The notes under the pieces: model-generated
The model's database searches: none
Told to the model about the DNA's origin: nothing
The model's input: the letters and a program-made list of their open reading frames with translations, nothing else
Made by a program: the position numbers and the translations under genes
Shown: positions 53,524 to 62,993 of the stretch, piece by piece
How the letters are laid out: each line of letters opens with the position of its first letter
Position numbering within the stretch: the first letter of the stretch is position 1
Source: Bacillus siamensis KCTC 13613
Lineage (GTDB): Bacteria > Bacillota > Bacilli > Bacillales > Bacillaceae
Direction of reading: 5' to 3'
DNA: 64,000 bases
Assembly (NCBI RefSeq): GCF_000262045.1
Contig: NZ_AJVF01000040.1
Coordinates: forward strand, 62,001-126,000

Positions 53524-53841
53524 ATGATCATGACAACAACTGAAACCGTCGCCGGAAAACAGATTACGGAAGTAAAAGGCCTGGTGACAAGCAGTATCGT
53601 CCAGTCCCGTCACATCGGAAAAGACTTGCTTGCAGGCTTAAAATCTGTCGTCGGCGGTGAATTAAAAAGCTATACCGAAATGCTGGAAGACTCCAAAAAA
53701 GCGGTGAAAGAACGGCTGATCAGAGAAGCGGAGCAGCTCGGAGCGAACGCCATCGTCGGCCTGCGGTTCGAACTGACCGCCGGACAGAACACGTCCGAAT
53801 TAATCGGATACGGAACCGCCGTCACCATCGAATCAATGTAA
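53524..53841 (+). CDS. UPF0145 (YbjQ) family protein
   Basis: 105 aa from ATG 53524, nine bases behind GGAGGGA; a longer in-frame reading overlapping yhjB is discarded. YbjQ fold: TTETVAGKQITEVKGLVTSS, DLLAGLKSVVGGELKSYTEM and AEQLGANAIVGLRFE are family hallmarks. Forms a homopentamer in solved relatives and was labelled 'heavy-metal-binding' without strong proof. Lies 40 bp after yhjB, probably a separate or read-through gene. Confidence 0.85.
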   Translation: MIMTTTETVAGKQITEVKGLVTSSIVQSRHIGKDLLAGLKSVVGGELKSYTEMLEDSKKAVKERLIREAEQLGANAIVGLRFELTAGQNTSELIGYGTAVTIESM

Positions 53842-53879
53842 AAAAACAAGCCTCTTTAAAGAGGCTTGTTTTTTTATTT
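53841..53879. terminator. Bidirectional terminator between the UPF0145 gene and yhjA
   Basis: AAAAAACAAGCCTCTTT pairs with AAAGAGGCTTGTTTTTT, an almost loopless 17-bp inverted repeat that also covers the yhjA stop. Confidence 0.88.
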
Positions 53880-54143
53880 CTCACATGCGATATAGTCTTT
53901 ATCACGATCAAGTCTTTTATTTGCATCGTAAAGCGCTTTTGAGACATACGGCTTGTACTTTGTTCTGCCGCCTTTGTTTTTCACTTTTGACGTCCGGGCC
54001 ACGCCGCCCTTATACACCTTATTCAGCGCCTTGCAGTTTTGATACGTTTTCACCTTTGTTTTCGCTTCTGCCGTCTGCCCCGCCCCGTATGAACATCCGA
54101 ACACCAGACCGAAAGACAAAAGCACAGCTGCCGTCTTTTTCAT
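53874..54143 (-). CDS. yhjA: Secreted excalibur-domain protein (YhjA)
   Basis: 89 aa. Signal peptide about 1-27 with AEA before Lys28; a Cys17 in FGCS could instead be a weak lipobox. Mature part is a single excalibur domain: YQNCKALNKVYKGGVA and the calcium-loop-like terminus LDRDKDYIACEK, with two conserved cysteines. Excalibur domains lie outside the cell and may bind calcium; some accompany nucleases. Function here unknown. Confidence 0.85.
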   Translation of the reverse strand: MKKTAAVLLSFGLVFGCSYGAGQTAEAKTKVKTYQNCKALNKVYKGGVARTSKVKNKGGRTKYKPYVSKALYDANKRLDRDKDYIACEK

Positions 54144-54300
54144 ACTCTATCTATCCCCTCTCCTGAGTGATGCGGTATTGCTGAACATAGCATAGTTCAA
54201 ATAATCTCCATTTACAAGATAAATAGGAAAAAAGTTTCGATTTACATTTGTTTGGATCTCTTTTATGGAATTTCTTCCAAAACCTTTTATAATATGAACT

Positions 54301-54312
54301 GATAGCGCTATC
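54301..54312. promoter_or_regulatory. Perfect palindrome at the yrpD-like promoter
   Basis: GATAGCGCTATC is a perfect 12-bp palindrome just downstream of a TATAAT (54288-54293), 27 bp before the start codon. The position over the transcription start suggests an operator; a GGAA/TTCC inverted pair lies further upstream at 54268-54279. The binding protein is unknown. Confidence 0.5.
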
Positions 54313-54338
54313 TGACTATGATGATAGGAGGAGAAATG

Positions 54339-55049
54339 ATGGTGAAAAAAGGGCTTCTTGCGGGTGTGCTCACTTCAGCCGTTCTATTCGGTGTATGTAC
54401 TGCGGATATTCCAGGGGTCATCAGCCCCAATACGGCGGAAGCGGCGTCCCAGCTCAGCAAAGGAATCGGCGGAAGGGCCTACCTGAACAGTACGGGCTCT
54501 GTTCTCGTCACGAAAATTCAGCTTCCGAGCTCGATTCAGGTGTCAAATGGGACAGCCTATATTTACTCAGGATTTACCGGAGGCACGGAGGCCGATATCG
54601 GGCTTCAGTACAGTGAAACGTATCATGTATGGAAACCGATCATGAAAGTCGGCTCAAAAGGGCAAAGCCAGGTCCGGTATCTGGAAGGAGAAAGCCAATT
54701 CACCTATACGAAAGGCTTCCGGCCCGGCAGCACCGTACAGCTGACCATTTACAAAAATCTGAACGGCAATACCCGCGCCACATATTGGGGCACGAATAAT
54801 GACGGGTACACCGGCCGCATCATTTCAGAACTCGCCCAAACAAATGTAGGTTCGGTCTCAAAATGGAAAGCGCTCGCCACCGTTGCGGTCACATCAGAGG
54901 ATCAGCGCCCTTACATCAAATCAAACTTCTCAACAGCTTTTACAAACATCACGATCGACAATAAAGCAGTCACACCTGTGGTGGATACACAGGACTTTGC
55001 CAAAGTGACGGTGTCAGGCAGCAGCGTCAGCATGTCTGTCGTCAAATAA
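54339..55049 (+). CDS. yrpD: Secreted YrpD-like protein
   Basis: 236 aa from ATG 54339 ([11 protein letters not shown]), 7 nt behind AGGAGG; an ATG at 54336 is nearly as good. Sec signal peptide with cleavage near TAEA-A (about 35). The mature protein is beta-rich: [70 protein letters not shown]. It closely matches my memory of B. subtilis YrpD, an exported protein of unknown function located elsewhere in that genome. A glycan-binding role is possible but unproven. Its place between yhjA and comK looks strain-specific. Confidence 0.8.
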   Translation: MVKKGLLAGVLTSAVLFGVCTADIPGVISPNTAEAASQLSKGIGGRAYLNSTGSVLVTKIQLPSSIQVSNGTAYIYSGFTGGTEADIGLQYSETYHVWKPIMKVGSKGQSQVRYLEGESQFTYTKGFRPGSTVQLTIYKNLNGNTRATYWGTNNDGYTGRIISELAQTNVGSVSKWKALATVAVTSEDQRPYIKSNFSTAFTNITIDNKAVTPVVDTQDFAKVTVSGSSVSMSVVK

Positions 55050-55058
55050 AGAATTCCG

Positions 55059-55087
55059 AACGCACGATTCCTGCCATCGTGCGTTTC
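55059..55087 (+). terminator. Terminator of the yrpD-like gene
   Basis: AACGCACGAT pairs with ATCGTGCGTT around TCCTGCC, followed by TCGTT. The stretch 55088-55264 beyond it holds no convincing gene; see the rejected list. Confidence 0.75.
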
Positions 55088-55264
55088 GTTATGTCAATCC
55101 CGCACTTTACCGCGAAGATTTCGCCTGAAGGAAAAGCCGTTTTCGCCGAACCCGGGTATTCAGGCGATGAACGCATGATGATCCTCCGCCGGAAACGCAA
55201 ATCCCTTAGGATTACTTTTCATAAAAAAGCTCCTGATCAGGTTTGTGCTTTAATATTTTTTCGT

Positions 55265-55636
55265 TCATTTCCGCCAAAACGCTGAACAGTCTGCCTTCTC
55301 CTGAATATTAAATTGAATCATGCTTTCAAGCAGATCATAATGCACCGGTTCAGTCCATTGAATTCTGAACAAACGGGAAGTGACGCTGTAGCCGGCGCGG
55401 GCGATGTCATCGGCAAAGTGCGCAATCCCCGCTTCTTCGGGAGAAACACTTAGATGATGCTTCGCTGCTGCAAAGCCGATAATAAAGGTGCCGTGATCAG
55501 TAAACATCGGCGTATTCCACTTGATCTGCGGTTGTAAATTCGGGAATCGGTCAGCCGTCCAAGACAGGATTTCCTCTAGTTTGAGCCGGTGATCCGGATT
55601 GTCGATTCCTGATACATATTTTGCAAATACATCCAT
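55265..55636 (-). CDS. Frataxin-like iron chaperone (Fra/YdhG type, DUF1801)
   Basis: 123 aa from ATG 55636, 7 nt behind AGGAGA. DUF1801/YdhG fold: MDVFAKYVSGIDNPDHR, IKWNTPMFTDHGTFIIGFA, HHLSVSPEEAGIAHF and FNIQEKADCSAFWRK. Highly similar to my memory of B. subtilis Fra (YdhG), which gives iron to Fe-S cluster assembly and haem synthesis. Here the gene lies next to comK and not at the ydhG position, so it may be an extra paralogue; a second copy elsewhere cannot be checked. Confidence 0.8.
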   Translation of the reverse strand: MDVFAKYVSGIDNPDHRLKLEEILSWTADRFPNLQPQIKWNTPMFTDHGTFIIGFAAAKHHLSVSPEEAGIAHFADDIARAGYSVTSRLFRIQWTEPVHYDLLESMIQFNIQEKADCSAFWRK

Positions 55637-55726
55637 GCCCATCTCTCCTAAAATATAATGTCATAACTCTTTCCACCATCATAGCCAACAGACGGAGACG
55701 ATACAACTCTGCCCGGGCATGTAAAT

Positions 55727-55757
55727 CAAAAAAGCCCTCTCCAAAAAGGAAAGGGCC
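55727..55757 (-). terminator. Terminator of comK
   Basis: On the minus strand GCCCTTTCC pairs with GGAGAGGGC around TTTTT, followed by six T residues, 25 bp after the comK stop. Confidence 0.8.
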
Positions 55758-55781
55758 CGTCCCTTCACATCACAGCTTTCT

Positions 55782-56360
55782 CTAATATCTCTCCCCCAGC
55801 TCCCGCAAAATAAAGTCGTAAATCATTTTAGTCCGCTCTTCTTTCGGGTACAGCATGAATTCCTGCCGCTTCGGGATATGGCTGCCCATCCTGTCCTGAA
55901 AAGTGGTTCTGAGATAGGCGGTTCTGTAAACTTGATTCTCAAAAGAATGATAAGATACTTCCAGTTCCATCGTTTTGCCGTTTGAGAATGTGACCGCTGT
56001 ATCATCGAATGCGGTCGGTTGAAAATCTTTAACATGTACATGAGATATCCAGCCGCATTGAGGCCTTGAAGAAGAAAGTGTAGGGAATAAAAAGATGTGA
56101 TTTGAAGGGTCCACCATAATCGGCGGCTTGTGAGAAATTTTAATCGCTTCATACGTTCCCGCTTTTCTCCCGGCATAGCTGGAGCCAAAGTAGCGGCAGC
56201 TTCTGTCAATGATGTGAATCGGCTTCATGCTGACATATAGAATGCAATCTTTTTCAATGATCTTCGACCCCATTTTACCGTCTATTTCCTCAGGCAAAAC
56301 AGCGATGGTTGAACGATTTACTTCGTAGCTTTCTAAGGGTGCGTGTGTTTTCTGGCACAT
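55782..56360 (-). CDS. comK: Competence transcription factor ComK
   Basis: 192 aa, as in B. subtilis. Conserved blocks LESYEVNRSTIAVLPEEIDG, IIDRSCRYFGSSYAGRKAGT, HKPPIMVDPSNHIFLFPTLS, SRPQCGWISHVHV and YPKEERTKMIYDFILRELGE. ComK is a minor-groove DNA-binding activator of its own gene and of late competence genes, recognising AAAA-N5-TTTT pairs. Start ATG 56360 with GGAGG 9 nt upstream. The C-terminal tail needed for MecA/ClpCP proteolysis is retained. Context (yhzC, yhxC) is as in B. subtilis. Confidence 0.96.
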   Translation of the reverse strand: MCQKTHAPLESYEVNRSTIAVLPEEIDGKMGSKIIEKDCILYVSMKPIHIIDRSCRYFGSSYAGRKAGTYEAIKISHKPPIMVDPSNHIFLFPTLSSSRPQCGWISHVHVKDFQPTAFDDTAVTFSNGKTMELEVSYHSFENQVYRTAYLRTTFQDRMGSHIPKRQEFMLYPKEERTKMIYDFILRELGERY

Positions 56361-56676
56361 AATGTGCAGCCTCCAATCCTTTTCTTGAAAATTTATACTA
56401 ATAATCTATCATCTGTCATTGGAAAACGACAGGTTTTTTTTGAATATAGCTAAAAATCACCTTTTAAAGATATAATTTAGTCTTAATTTACTACTTAAAT
56501 ATTATTTTTTAATTTCGTTTTCACAACATTTATACAATGTTATTTTTCAATTTTTCGTCAGTTTGCAGGATATGTCGATATATTTCCAAGTATTAGTTGT
56601 CTAAAGATTATAAAAATTAATTGATTTTTCCGGCTGTTATCCATATACTATAAAAAAGGCATTGGGGGGATTCTTT
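56361..56676. promoter_or_regulatory. comK-yhzC intergenic control region
   Basis: 316 bp, very A+T-rich, no gene. For comK (minus): -35 ATGACA (56419-56414), 16-bp spacer, -10 TATAAA (56397-56392). Upstream are a perfect AAAATCACCTTTT ComK box (56453-56465) and a degenerate box (AAACGACAGGTTT, about 56424-56436). ATGTCGAT at 56572-56579 resembles a Spo0A box. In B. subtilis this region binds ComK, Rok, CodY, AbrB and Spo0A; only the boxes named here are directly visible. Confidence 0.75.
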
Positions 56677-56910
56677 ATGAAAGAGAAAAAATCGTACACT
56701 GAGCTCATGAAGTCCCGCAACACGCAAAAAGCAAATGAATTCGATGTGACAATGGCCGATATTTACATTCAAATGGTGCTCGACGAATCCTTGTATAAAC
56801 GCCGGCTCCACACGCTGACAAAACAGATTGATAAAGCGCTTGATGATAAAAATAAAGAAGCGTTCCTTACGCTTTCTAAAGAATATGCTGCACTCAAACT
56901 GAGTGAATAA
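56677..56910 (+). CDS. yhzC: IDEAL-domain protein (YhzC)
   Basis: 77 aa from ATG 56677 behind GGGGGGA. C-terminal IDEAL domain: YIQMVLDESLYKRRLHTLTK, QIDKALDDKNKEAFLTLSKE, EYAALK. IDEAL domains also occur in the anti-ComK protein context (Kre/YkyB is separate) and in UvrX-like proteins; they are thought to bind other proteins. Divergent from comK, as in B. subtilis. Function unknown. Confidence 0.83.
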   Translation: MKEKKSYTELMKSRNTQKANEFDVTMADIYIQMVLDESLYKRRLHTLTKQIDKALDDKNKEAFLTLSKEYAALKLSE

Positions 56911-56938
56911 GCCAATCCAAATGGATTGGCTTTTTTAT
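56911..56938 (+). terminator. Terminator of yhzC
   Basis: GCCAATCC pairs with GGATTGGC around AAAT, followed by TTTTTT; ends right at the yhxC stop. Confidence 0.88.
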
Positions 56939-56939
56939 A

Positions 56940-57797
56940 TTATCCGTTTACGATGGTGCCGCCGTTCACATGAATTGTCTGTCCCGTGACATAGGAAGAA
57001 TCATCGCTTGCTAAGTACAAATAGCTCGGTGCCACTTCAACAGGCTCTCCCGGGCGCTGCATCGGCACGTCTGAGCCGAAGACTTCCACTTCCTTCGCCG
57101 AGAAGCTCGCCGGAATGAGCGGCGTCCAGATCGGCCCCGGCGCCACTGCGTTCACCCTGATGCCCTGAGTGACAAGAGACTGGGACAGAGATCTTGTAAA
57201 CGTGACGATCGCTCCTTTTGTCGCTGAATAGTCAATCAATGTTTTGTGGCCTTTATAGGCGGTAATAGAGGCCGTATTAATGATTGAACTTCCTTTTTTC
57301 AAATGAGGGAGCGCGGCTTTCGTTAAGTAAAACATTGAAAAAATATTCGTCTGAAACGTTCTGATGAGCTGATGGCTCGTGATTTTCTCAATCCCCGGCT
57401 GCACGTGCTGCTCACCCGCATTGTTGACTAAGATGTCAATGGAAGGAAAGGCTTGGCCCGCCTGACGGATGACATCGTTGCAAAAGGCTTCGTCGCCGAC
57501 ATCACCTGCGATCAGCAGACACTTTGCCCCCTCTTTTTCTACATATTGCTTCGTCTCTTCGGCATCCTGATGCTCATCAAAGTAAACGATGACCACATTT
57601 GCGCCTTCCTTCGCGAACAAAACGGATACGGCGCGTCCGATTCCGCTGTCTCCGCCCGTGATAATCGCAGTTTTTCCTTCAAGTTTTTTCGCCGCTTTCG
57701 GTTTGTCAAACACAGGGCGAGGGTCCATTACATATTCAAAGCCCGGCTGCCGGTTTTGATGCTGCGGCGGCAAGGTTTTCTTCTTCTGATTCGCCAT
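56940..57797 (-). CDS. yhxC: Short-chain dehydrogenase/reductase (YhxC)
   Basis: 285 aa from ATG 57797 behind AAGGAGTG, matching YhxC length and position (between yhzC and yhfW). Classical SDR: cofactor motif [16 protein letters not shown] near 48-63, NNAG near 126-129, catalytic Ser in INTASITAY and Tyr/Lys in [18 protein letters not shown]. The N-terminal stretch of about 40 residues ([17 protein letters not shown]) marks the YhdF/YhxC/stress-type SDR subgroup. NADP preference and substrate unknown. Confidence 0.9.
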   Translation of the reverse strand: MANQKKKTLPPQHQNRQPGFEYVMDPRPVFDKPKAAKKLEGKTAIITGGDSGIGRAVSVLFAKEGANVVIVYFDEHQDAEETKQYVEKEGAKCLLIAGDVGDEAFCNDVIRQAGQAFPSIDILVNNAGEQHVQPGIEKITSHQLIRTFQTNIFSMFYLTKAALPHLKKGSSIINTASITAYKGHKTLIDYSATKGAIVTFTRSLSQSLVTQGIRVNAVAPGPIWTPLIPASFSAKEVEVFGSDVPMQRPGEPVEVAPSYLYLASDDSSYVTGQTIHVNGGTIVNG

Positions 57798-57920
57798 TTT
57801 GATCACTCCTTTACATTAATTACTATATTATGAGTAATTTAAGCATCTTATACGACTTTCATGTATGAATATAGACTTATTGGAAAAATTAAGAATATAC
57901 AATAGAGGAGGTAATTTGAA

Positions 57921-59444
57921 ATGACTGCTTTTTCAAACGAGGAATCTGCTTCCTATTGGAAAGCAACAGCTGACATTCCTTCCTTTCCCGCCCTGACTGA
58001 AGATACGGAATGCGACGTTGCGGTTATCGGCGGAGGAATTACGGGCCTGAAAACGGCATACGAACTGACGAAAAGAGGCTTCCGTGTCGCTGTCATTGAA
58101 GCAGACCGGATTTTAAACGGGACGACCGCGGGCACGACCGCAAAAATCACCGCCCAGCATGATTTCATCTATGCCGATCTTATTCAGCAGATCGGACTGA
58201 CCAGCGCAAGGCTGTATTTCGAAGCCCATCTTCGCGCTATGGAAGACATGAAGCAGATCATCAAGGACCTTTCGATTGACTGCAGACTGATTGAACAAGA
58301 CGCGTATATTTACACGAATACGGAATCCGGCGTCAAAAAAATCCGCAGCGAGCAGGAAGCCTACACCAAGCTCGGCATTGAACATGAGCTTGTGAAAGAA
58401 CTTCCCGTCCCCGTTAATTGCAGGCTCGGCCTTGCCATGAAGAATCAGGCGCAATTTCATCCGCTTTTATATGGCGCGGCGCTTGTGAAAGAGATGGTCA
58501 AAAATGGGGCGCGGATTTTTGAACAGACGGCGGCAATTGACATTAAAAAAGAACCGCAGCCTGAGGTGGTCACGAAAAACAGACACGGCATCAAGTGCCG
58601 CTACATTGTCTGCTCCTCCCACTTTCCTTTTTATGACGGCGGAGGGCTTTATGCCGCCAGAATGTATGCCAGCAGATCCTACGTGCTGGCGGTAAAACCG
58701 AAGCAAACGTATCCTGACGGTATGTTTCTCAGCATAGACAAGCCGTCCAGATCACTGCGCTATACAGAGCTGAACGGTGAAAAACTGGTGCTCGTCGGCG
58801 GCGAAAGCCACAAAACAGGCCAAGGAAAAGAAATGTCCGAGCATTACGAAGCGCTAAAACAATTTGCAGAAGACACAATCGGAGTCGAAAGCATCCCATA
58901 TCATTGGTCTGCACAAGACCTTGTCACCATTGACAAAATCCCGTTCATCGGTCCAATCTCAGGCGATGAAGAATATATTTTGGCGGCAACCGGTTTTAAA
59001 AAATGGGGCATGACAAGCTCAGCCCTTGCGGCGAAGCTTTTGGCCGATCATATTCAAAACAAAAAGAACCCGTTCTCCGGCCTGTTTATCCCGTCACGTT
59101 TCCACGCAGATCCGGGGCTGAAAAAACTGATTTCCTATAATGCCGACGTAGCCAAACACCTTATCTCGGGCAAACTTGAAAGGCCGGACGCTTCACCTGA
59201 GTCCCTTCAGCCCGGAGAGGGAAAAATCGTAACGGTAAACGGCAAACGGGCCGGCGCCTATAAAGATGAAAAAGGCTGCCTGCATCTTGTCGACACGACA
59301 TGCACCCATTTAGGCTGTGAGGTTGAATGGAATGACGGTGAACGGACGTGGGACTGCCCTTGTCATGGCTCCCGGTTCACACCTGACGGCGGGGTTGCCG
59401 AAGGTCCCGCCATCAAGCCGCTGAAGCGCATCACGCAAGATTAA
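57921..59444 (+). CDS. yhfW: FAD-dependent oxidoreductase with C-terminal Rieske domain (YhfW)
   Basis: 507 aa. N-terminal DAO-type FAD domain ([17 protein letters not shown] near 30-46, then [16 protein letters not shown]), substrate domain in the middle, and a C-terminal Rieske [2Fe-2S] domain with ligands Cys461-His463 (TCTHLGC) and Cys479-His482 (DCPCHGS). The iron-sulfur domain could pass electrons between the flavin and a partner. Substrate unknown; likely an amine or glycine-betaine-type compound by fold. GAGGAGG lies before ATG 57921. Confidence 0.9.
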   Translation: MTAFSNEESASYWKATADIPSFPALTEDTECDVAVIGGGITGLKTAYELTKRGFRVAVIEADRILNGTTAGTTAKITAQHDFIYADLIQQIGLTSARLYFEAHLRAMEDMKQIIKDLSIDCRLIEQDAYIYTNTESGVKKIRSEQEAYTKLGIEHELVKELPVPVNCRLGLAMKNQAQFHPLLYGAALVKEMVKNGARIFEQTAAIDIKKEPQPEVVTKNRHGIKCRYIVCSSHFPFYDGGGLYAARMYASRSYVLAVKPKQTYPDGMFLSIDKPSRSLRYTELNGEKLVLVGGESHKTGQGKEMSEHYEALKQFAEDTIGVESIPYHWSAQDLVTIDKIPFIGPISGDEEYILAATGFKKWGMTSSALAAKLLADHIQNKKNPFSGLFIPSRFHADPGLKKLISYNADVAKHLISGKLERPDASPESLQPGEGKIVTVNGKRAGAYKDEKGCLHLVDTTCTHLGCEVEWNDGERTWDCPCHGSRFTPDGGVAEGPAIKPLKRITQD

Positions 59445-59446
59445 CT

Positions 59447-60857
<1,411 letters not shown>

Positions 60858-60865
60858 AGACAAAC

Positions 60866-60900
60866 CGACCGGCCTTTTTTATAAAGGGCCGGTCTTTTTA
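60866..60900 (+). terminator. Terminator of hemAT
   Basis: GACCGGCC (60867-60874) pairs with GGCCGGTC (60887-60894), followed by TTTTT. Confidence 0.9.
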
Positions 60901-60953
60901 ATGTAAACTAAAAATATAATGATGTTGACATATATAAAGACTCGATTTATTGT
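60901..60953 (+). promoter_or_regulatory. bioY promoter with BirA operator
   Basis: ATGTAAACT (60901-60909) and TGTTGACAT (60923-60931) form an inverted repeat of the BirA-box type. The right arm contains -35 TTGACA (60925-60930), followed after 17 bp by TATTGT (60948-60953). Biotinyl-5'-AMP-bound BirA would thus block polymerase. Box and promoter are seen; BirA binding is inferred. Confidence 0.72.
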
Positions 60954-60987
60954 ATAAACATATTTTGATAAGCTGGAGGAATACATA

Positions 60988-61545
60988 ATGAAATTGACAG
61001 AAATGATGCATATTGCCGTGTTTACCGCCATTATGGGACTTTTAGGGCTGCTCCCCCCGCTTTTCTTATCCTTTACGCCGGTTCCGATTACACTCCAGAC
61101 GATCGGTGTGCTTTTATCAGGAAGCATCTTAAAACCGAAAGCCGCGTTTTTAAGCCAATTGCTGTTTTTGCTGATTGTGGCATGCGGAGCGCCTCTCCTT
61201 TCGGGCGGAAGAGGCGGGTTCGGGGTTTTTTTCGGGCCGAGCGCCGGGTATCTCATCGCATATCCGCTTGCGGCATTCCTGCTTAGCCTCAGCATCCGAA
61301 ACCTTCGCTCAGCCAGCGCACCCCATTTGTTTATCAGACAGTTTTTGTTCGGCGTGCTGTTTTTGTATGTCATCGGCATTCCCGTTCAGGCTTTTATGAT
61401 GCACATTGATATCATGACTGCCGTAAAGCTCAGCCTCATCTATGTGCCGGGAGATCTGCTTAAAGCGGCCGCAGCCTCATTCGCAGCCGTAAGAATCAGA
61501 AAAACTCTTCAAGCAAGCCGGCTTTTGCCGACGAAAGGAAGCTGA
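60988..61545 (+). CDS. bioY: Biotin transporter BioY (YhfU)
   Basis: 185 aa with about six membrane segments. BioY family marks: TVFTAIMGLLGLLPPLFLSF-like start (reads FTAIMGLLGLLPPLFLSFTP), PVPITLQTIGVLLSGSIL near 31-48, and GGRGGFGVFFGPSAGYLIAY near 75-94. It is the substrate-binding S component that takes up biotin, alone or with ECF ATPases. GGAGGAA lies 7 nt before the ATG. First gene of an operon with yhfT and yhfS behind a BirA-type operator. Confidence 0.93.
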   Translation: MKLTEMMHIAVFTAIMGLLGLLPPLFLSFTPVPITLQTIGVLLSGSILKPKAAFLSQLLFLLIVACGAPLLSGGRGGFGVFFGPSAGYLIAYPLAAFLLSLSIRNLRSASAPHLFIRQFLFGVLFLYVIGIPVQAFMMHIDIMTAVKLSLIYVPGDLLKAAAASFAAVRIRKTLQASRLLPTKGS

Positions 61546-61556
61546 TTTTACTCATC

Positions 61557-62993
61557 ATGATTACATCATCATATTCAGAAACATCCGGACAAGCGCCGGA
61601 ACAAATCGCCATTCAGACAGAAACAGATCAAATCACCTATCAAACTTGGAATAAACTTGTAAACCAGACCGCAAACTGGCTTAGCAGCCTGTCAGGTAAG
61701 CCGAAAAACATTGCAATATTACTGCCGAATGAAATCCCTTTTTTACAACTATTCGCCGGCGCGGCGCATGCCGGCTGCACGGCGGTACCGTTAGATCCCC
61801 GCTCGACAGCGGCGGAATTCGCGGATCAGCTGCACATCAGCAAAACCGATCTCGTCATCTGTGACCGCCGGCTGAGCGTCAGATTGAACGGCGTCAAAAC
61901 ACCCGTCATTCTGTGGGATGAATGCAGATCTTGTATCGAGGCGGAGAAAACAGAAGGCGCCTTTATCAAAAACACCGGCCTGCCCTTTTATACCGGGTTC
62001 ACCTCGGGTTCGACCGGAAAGCCGAAAGCCTTCACCCGCTCCCACCGTTCGTGGCTGGAGAGCTTTTCTTGTACGAAACGTGAATTCGGCATTTCCCCTG
62101 ATGACAAAGTGCTGGTACCGGGCACGCTGCGCTCATCACACTTTTTGTACGGCGCCGTCAGCACTTTGTTTATCGGCGGAACCGTCATCCTTCAAAGAAA
62201 ATTCAATCCGGCCGGAATGAAAGACTGGCTGAGACAAGCTGATGTTCTGTATACCGTACCGACAATGACCGACGCCCTGCTCTCGGCAGAAGCGTTTCCG
62301 GATAAACCGCTCAAGGTGATTTCTTCCGGTGCAGACTGGCCGGCTTCGTCTAAACAAGCGCTGTCAGACCGCTATCCTCATTTGCGGTTATATGATTTTT
62401 ACGGAACGTCCGAGCTGAGTTTCGTGGCTTTCTTATCGCCTGAAGACGGCGCAGAAAAGCCAAATGCGGCGGGCCGGCCGTTTGATCATGTTAAAATCGA
62501 AATCCGCCGTCCCGGAGGAGAACGCTGCATGCCGGGCGAAACGGGGAAGATTTTTGTGAACAGCCCGATGAAATTTTCGGGATACATCGGCGGCGCAAAG
62601 CCTGATGATTCCGGATGGATGACGGTTGACGACATGGGGTATGTCGACAGTGACGGCTATCTATATATCGAAGGACGTGAAAACGGGATGATCGTATCCG
62701 GCGGCCTGAACGTGTTTCCTGAAGAGATTGAACGTGTGCTCAACGGCTGTCCGGGCGTCAGAAAAGCGGCCGTAACCGGTGTGCCTGATGCCTATTGGGG
62801 CAGCATCGCCGTTGCAGTAATCGACGGACATGCGGATATAAAGGAACTGAAGAAACGGTGCCGCGAACAGCTGGCAGCATATAAAATCCCGAAAAAATGG
62901 CTGTTTTCAGAAATACCGGAAACAGCCGGCGGAAAGATCGCCCGTGCCGCCATACGAAAACAGGCAAAGGACATGATGGAATGGAAGCGGTAA
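61557..62993 (+). CDS. yhfT: Acyl-CoA synthetase (YhfT)
   Basis: 478 aa ANL-superfamily ligase. P-loop FTSGSTGKPKAF (148-159), adenine motif YDFYGTSELSFV near 278-289, hinge WMTVDDMGYVDSDGY near 354-368, and C-terminal catalytic Lys in ETAGGKIARA. Activates a carboxylic or fatty acid to acyl-CoA via an acyl-adenylate. With BioY and the thiolase YhfS it could feed a biotin-precursor (pimeloyl-type) or fatty-acid pathway; this is inference from context. The ribosome site GGAAG is about 15 nt before the ATG, an unusually long gap. Confidence 0.9.
   Translation: MITSSYSETSGQAPEQIAIQTETDQITYQTWNKLVNQTANWLSSLSGKPKNIAILLPNEIPFLQLFAGAAHAGCTAVPLDPRSTAAEFADQLHISKTDLVICDRRLSVRLNGVKTPVILWDECRSCIEAEKTEGAFIKNTGLPFYTGFTSGSTGKPKAFTRSHRSWLESFSCTKREFGISPDDKVLVPGTLRSSHFLYGAVSTLFIGGTVILQRKFNPAGMKDWLRQADVLYTVPTMTDALLSAEAFPDKPLKVISSGADWPASSKQALSDRYPHLRLYDFYGTSELSFVAFLSPEDGAEKPNAAGRPFDHVKIEIRRPGGERCMPGETGKIFVNSPMKFSGYIGGAKPDDSGWMTVDDMGYVDSDGYLYIEGRENGMIVSGGLNVFPEEIERVLNGCPGVRKAAVTGVPDAYWGSIAVAVIDGHADIKELKKRCREQLAAYKIPKKWLFSEIPETAGGKIARAAIRKQAKDMMEWKR

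Noticed and set aside
55079-55285. A 68-codon frame after the yrpD-like gene
   Set aside because: It begins inside the terminator hairpin, lacks a ribosome site, and runs into the Fra-like gene on the other strand. The minus strand here (MKSNPKGFAFPAEDHHAFIA) also looks like non-coding or decayed DNA; I could not assign it to a family.
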